DNA of 64,000 bases from Arenicola marina (Eukaryota > Annelida > Polychaeta > Arenicolidae): contig OZ025265.1 in assembly GCA_964019135.1 (NCBI GenBank), forward strand, positions 6,764,318-6,828,317, given 5' to 3'. A program made the translations under genes and the position numbers. The notes under the pieces were generated by a model. That model saw nothing but the letters and a program-made list of their open reading frames with translations, did no database searches and was not told the DNA's origin. This document shows, in pieces, positions 60,101 to 64,000 of the stretch. Each line of letters starts with the position of its first letter. Position 1 is the first letter of the stretch.

Positions 60101-63100
60101 GGTGTATACATCAGGTCACTGGCTGGGAGCCAGGGGAGGGACGGGAGGGGATGTATACATAGGGTCACTGGCTGGGAGCCAGGGGAGGGATGGGAGGGGG
60201 GTATACATCGGATCACTGGCTGAGCGCCATTTGAGGGGCGGGAGGGAGTGTATACATCGGATCACTGGCTGGGAGCCAGGGGCGGGACGGGATGGGGTGT
60301 ATACATCGGGACCCAGGCTGGGAGCCAGGGGAGGGACGGGAAGGGGGTATACATCGGGTCACTGGCTAAGAGCCAGGGGCGGGACGGGATGGGGTTTATG
60401 CATCGGGTCCCAGGATTGGAGCGCCATTTGAGGGACGGGATGGGGTGTATACATCGGGTCCCAGGCTGGGAGCCATGGGAAGGACGGGAGGGGGTGTATA
60501 CATCGGGTCACTGGCTGGGAGCCAGGGGAAGGACGGGAGGGGGGTTTATACATCGGGTCACTGGCTGGGAGTCAGCGGAGGGACGAGAGGGGGTGTATAC
60601 AATGGGTAACTGGCTGGGAGCCAAGAGAGGGACGGGAGGAGGTGTATACATCGAGTCTCTGGCTTGGAGCCAGGGGAGGGACGGGAGGGGGTGTATACAT
60701 CGGGTGTCTGGTTGGGAGCCAGGTAAGGGACGGGAGGGGGTGTACACATCGAGTCTCTGGCTTGGAGCCAGCGGAGGGACGGGAGGGGGTGTATACATCG
60801 GGTCATTGGCTGGGAGCCAGGGGAGGGACGGGAGGGGGTGTACACATCGAAGCTCTGGCTTGGAGCCAGCAGAGGGACGGGAGGGGGTGTATACATCGGA
60901 TCACTGGCTGGGAGCCAGGGGAGGAACGGGAGGGGGTGTATACATCGGGTCACTGGCTGGGAGCATAGGAAGGAATAGGGGGGGGGAGGTGTATAGATCG
61001 GGTCCCAGGCTGGGAGCGAGGTAAGGGACGGGAGGGGGTGTATACATCAGGTCACTGGCTGGGAGCCAGGGGAGGGACGGGAGGGGATGTATACATAGGG
61101 TCACTGGCTGGGAGCCAGGGGAGGGATGGGAGGGGGGTATACATCGGATCACTGGCTGAGCGCCATTTGAGGGGCGGGAGGGAGTGTATACATCGGATCA
61201 CTGGCTGGGAGCCAGGGGCGGGACGGGATGGGGTGTATACATCGGGACCCAGGCTGGGAGCCAGGGGAGGGACGGGAAGGGGGTATACATCGGGTCACTG
61301 GCTAAGAGCCAGGGGCGGGACGGGATGGGGTTTATGCATCGGGTCCCAGGCTTGGAGCGCCATTTGAGGGACGGGATGGGGTGTATACATCGGGTCCCAG
61401 GCTGGGAGCCATGGGAAGGACGGGAGGGGGTGTATACATCGGGTCACTGGCTGGGAGCCAGGGGAAGGACGGGAGGGGGGTTTATACATCGGGTCACTGG
61501 CTGGGAGTCAGCGGAGGGACGAGAGGGGGTGTATACAATGGGTAACTGGCTGGGAGCCAAGAGAGGGACGGGAGGAGGTGTATACATCGAGTCTCTGGCT
61601 TGGAGCCAGGGGAGGGACGGGAGGGGGTGTATACATCGGGTGTCTGGTTGGGAGCCAGGTAAGGGACGGGAGGGGGTGTACACATCGAGTCTCTGGCTTG
61701 GAGCCAGCGGAGGGACGGGAGGGGGTGTATACATCGGGTCATTGGCTGGGAGCCAGGGGAGGGACGGGAGGGGGTGTACACATCGAAGCTCTGGCTTGGA
61801 GCCAGCAGAGGGACGGGAGGGGGTGTATACATCGGATCACTGGCTGGGAGCCAGGGGAGGGACGGGAGGGGGTGTATACATCGGGTCACTGGTTGGGAGC
61901 CATGGGAGGGACGGGAGGGGGTGTATACATCGGGTCACTGGCTGGGAGCCAGGGGAGGGACAGGAGGGGGTGTATACATCGACTCACTGGCTGAGAGCCA
62001 GGGGAGGGACGGGAGGGGGTGTATACATCGGGTCACTGGTTGGGAGCCATGGGAGGGACGGGAGGGGGTGTATACATCGGGTCACTGGCTGGGAGCCAGG
62101 GGAGGGACGGGAGGGGGTGTATACATCGGGTCACTGGTTGGGAGCCAGGGGAGGGACGGGAGGGGGTGTATACATCGGGTCACTGCCTGGGAGCCAGAGG
62201 AGGGGCGGGAGGGGGTGTATACATCGACTCACTGGCTGAGAGCCAGGGGAGGGACGGGAGGGGGTGTATACATCGGGTCACTGGTTGGGAGCCAGGGGAG
62301 GGACGGGAGGGGGTGTATACATCGGGTCACTGCCTGGGAGCCAGAGGAGGGGCGGGAGGGGGTGTATACATCGACTCACTGGCTGAGAGCCAGGGGAGGG
62401 ACGGGAGGGGGTGTATACATCGGGTCACTGGTTGGGAGCCATGGGAGGGACGGGAGGCTGTGCATACATCGACTCACTGGCTGAGAGCCAGGGGAGGGAC
62501 GGGAGGGGGTGTATGCATCGGGTCACTGGCTGGGAGCCAGAGGAGGGGCGGGAGGGGGTGTATACATCGGGTCACTGGCTGGGAGCCAGAGGAGGGACGG
62601 GAGGGGGTGTATACATCGACTCACTGGCTGGGAGCCAGGAGAGGGACGGGAGGGGGTGTATACATCGGGTCACTGGCTGGGAGCCAGGGGAGGGACGGGA
62701 GGGGGTGTATACATCGGGTCACTGGCTGGGAGCCAGGGGAGGGACGGGAGGGGGTGTATACATCGACTCACTGGCTGAGAGCCAGGGGAGGGACGGGAGG
62801 GGGTGTATACATCGACTCACTGGCTGAGAGCCAGGGGAGGGACGGGAGGGGGTGTATACATCGGGTCACTGGCTGGGAGCCAGGGGAGGGACGGGAGGGG
62901 GTGTATACATCGACTCACTGGCTGGGAGCCAGGAGAGGGACGGGAGGGGGTGTATGCATCGGGTCACTGGCTGGGAGCCAGAGGAGGGGCGGGAGGGGTT
63001 GTATACATCGGGTCACTGGCTGGGAGCCAGAGGAGGGACGGGAGGGGGTGTATACATCGACTCACTGGCTGGGAGCCAGGAGAGGGACGGGAGGGGGTGT

Positions 63101-64000
63101 ATACATCGGGTCACTGGCTGGGAGCCAGGGGAGGGACGGGAGGGGGTGTATACATCGGGTCACTGGCTGGGAGCCAGGGGAGGGACGGGAGGGGGTGTAT
63201 ACATCGACTCACTGGCTGGGAGCCAGGAGAGGGACGGGAGGGGGTGTATACATCGGGTCACTGGTTGGGAGCCAGGGGAGGGACGGGAGGGGGTGTATAC
63301 ATCGACTCACTGGCTGAGAGCCAGGGGAGGGACGGGAGGGGGTGTATACATCGACTCACTGGCTGAGAGCCAGGGGAGGGACGGGAGGGGGTGTATACAT
63401 CGGGTCACTGGCTGGGAGCCAGGGGAGGGACGGGAGGGGGTGTATACATCGGGTCACTGCCTGGAAGCCAGGGGAGGGACGGGAGGGGGTGTATACATCG
63501 ACTCACTGGCTGAGAGCCAGGGGAGGGACGGGAGGGGGTGTATACATCGACTCACTGGCTGAGAGCCAGAGGAGGGGCGGGAGGGGGTGTATACATCGAC
63601 TCAGTGGCTGGGAGCCAGGGGAGGGACGGGAGGGGGTGTATACATCGACTCACTGGCTGAGAGCCAGGGGAGGGACGGGAGGGGGTTTATACATCGACTC
63701 ACTGGCTGAGAGCCAGAGGAGGGGCGGGAGGGGGTGTATACATCGACTCACTGGCTGGGAGCCAGGGGAGGGACGGGAGGGGGTGTATACATCGGGTCAC
63801 TGCCTGGGAGCCAGGGGAGGAACGGGAGGGGGTGTATATATCGACTCACTGGCTGAGAGCCAGAGGAGGGGCGGGAGGGGGTGTATACATCGACTCACTG
63901 GCTGAGAGCCAGAGGAGGGGCGGGAGGGGGTGTATACATCGACTCACTGGCTGAGAGCCAGGGGAGGGACGGGAGGGGGTGTATACATCGGGTCACTGCC
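48185..64000. repeat. 49-bp G-rich minisatellite, about 320 units (continues off the right edge)
   Basis: The unit is GGGTGTATACATCGGGTCAC followed by TGGCTGGGAGCCAGGGGAGG and GACGGGAGG. Each typical unit has a 6-bp stem CTGGCT/AGCCAG closing a GGG loop. A four-tract G-quadruplex motif follows (GGGGAGGGACGGGAGGGGG, or GGGGCGGGACGGGATGGGG). Variants define higher-order blocks. The marker GCGCCATTTGTGGGG occurs at 51001, 53747, 54385, 56935 and 59584. Long similar segments recur at offsets of 3384, 2649, 936 and 638 bp. Numerous long frames in all phases arise from the lack of stops and have no coding meaning. Confidence 0.95.

Noticed and set aside
48177..63905. Dozens of Gly-rich and Pro-rich open frames in the 49-bp array (collagen-like look)
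   Set aside because: The unit is 49 bp, so frames rotate each copy and stay open only because the unit lacks stops. The Gly-rich appearance reflects G-rich DNA.

Overview
The window is animal genomic DNA. It has spliced genes with GT..AG introns, non-LTR retrotransposons, a tRNA-derived SINE and very many minisatellites. The split Reeler-domain gene, the LINE types and the repeat load suggest an invertebrate, for example a lancelet or a mollusc. The sequence does not fix the species. By eye, roughly half of the window (about 34 kb) is tandem repeat, in at least ten arrays with unrelated units (15, 31, 33, 34, 41, 49, 59, 60 and 73 bp and others).

Layout: 1-5023 is a 34-bp minisatellite interrupted by a SINE at 4021-4212. 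5409-5540 is a hairpin-forming inverted repeat. 5986-11139 is a LINE with an intact ORF1 and a broken ORF2. 11140-14750 is mostly featureless and holds a tRNA-like remnant and a 31-bp array with a palindromic core. 14750-18235 is a 15-bp array that never slips phase. 18236-21981 is unique DNA with small G/C-rich mobile-element remnants. 21982-24293 is a 33-bp array. 24294-27030 is unique DNA with a possible TIR pair and a 139-bp duplication. 27030-29955 holds three further arrays. 30017-31409 is the terminal coding exon of an unrecognised plus-strand gene. 31410-37000 is mostly noncoding and includes 59-bp and 60-bp arrays and one interrupted small ORF.

The best gene is on the minus strand. 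A secreted Reeler-domain protein is encoded by at least four exons (47926-47746, 43635-43524, 38272-38135, 37623-37565). Their splice phases match at every junction, and together they give a complete Reeler domain behind a signal peptide. Intron 1 is filled by a 73-bp minisatellite of about 52 units. That unit contains the exon-2 3' splice site, so the splice acceptor itself has been tandemly amplified. Intron 2 holds a 5'-truncated LINE, a retroelement ORF1 C-terminus joined to an IMPACT/UPF0029-like domain, a Cys-rich open frame and a perfect 38-bp inverted repeat. About 260 bp upstream of the ATG begins a 49-bp array that runs to the end of the window (15.8 kb). Most of its units carry a G-quadruplex motif and a small hairpin.

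Most long open frames in the window are artefacts of arrays whose unit is a multiple of three or lacks stops. They are not annotated as genes.
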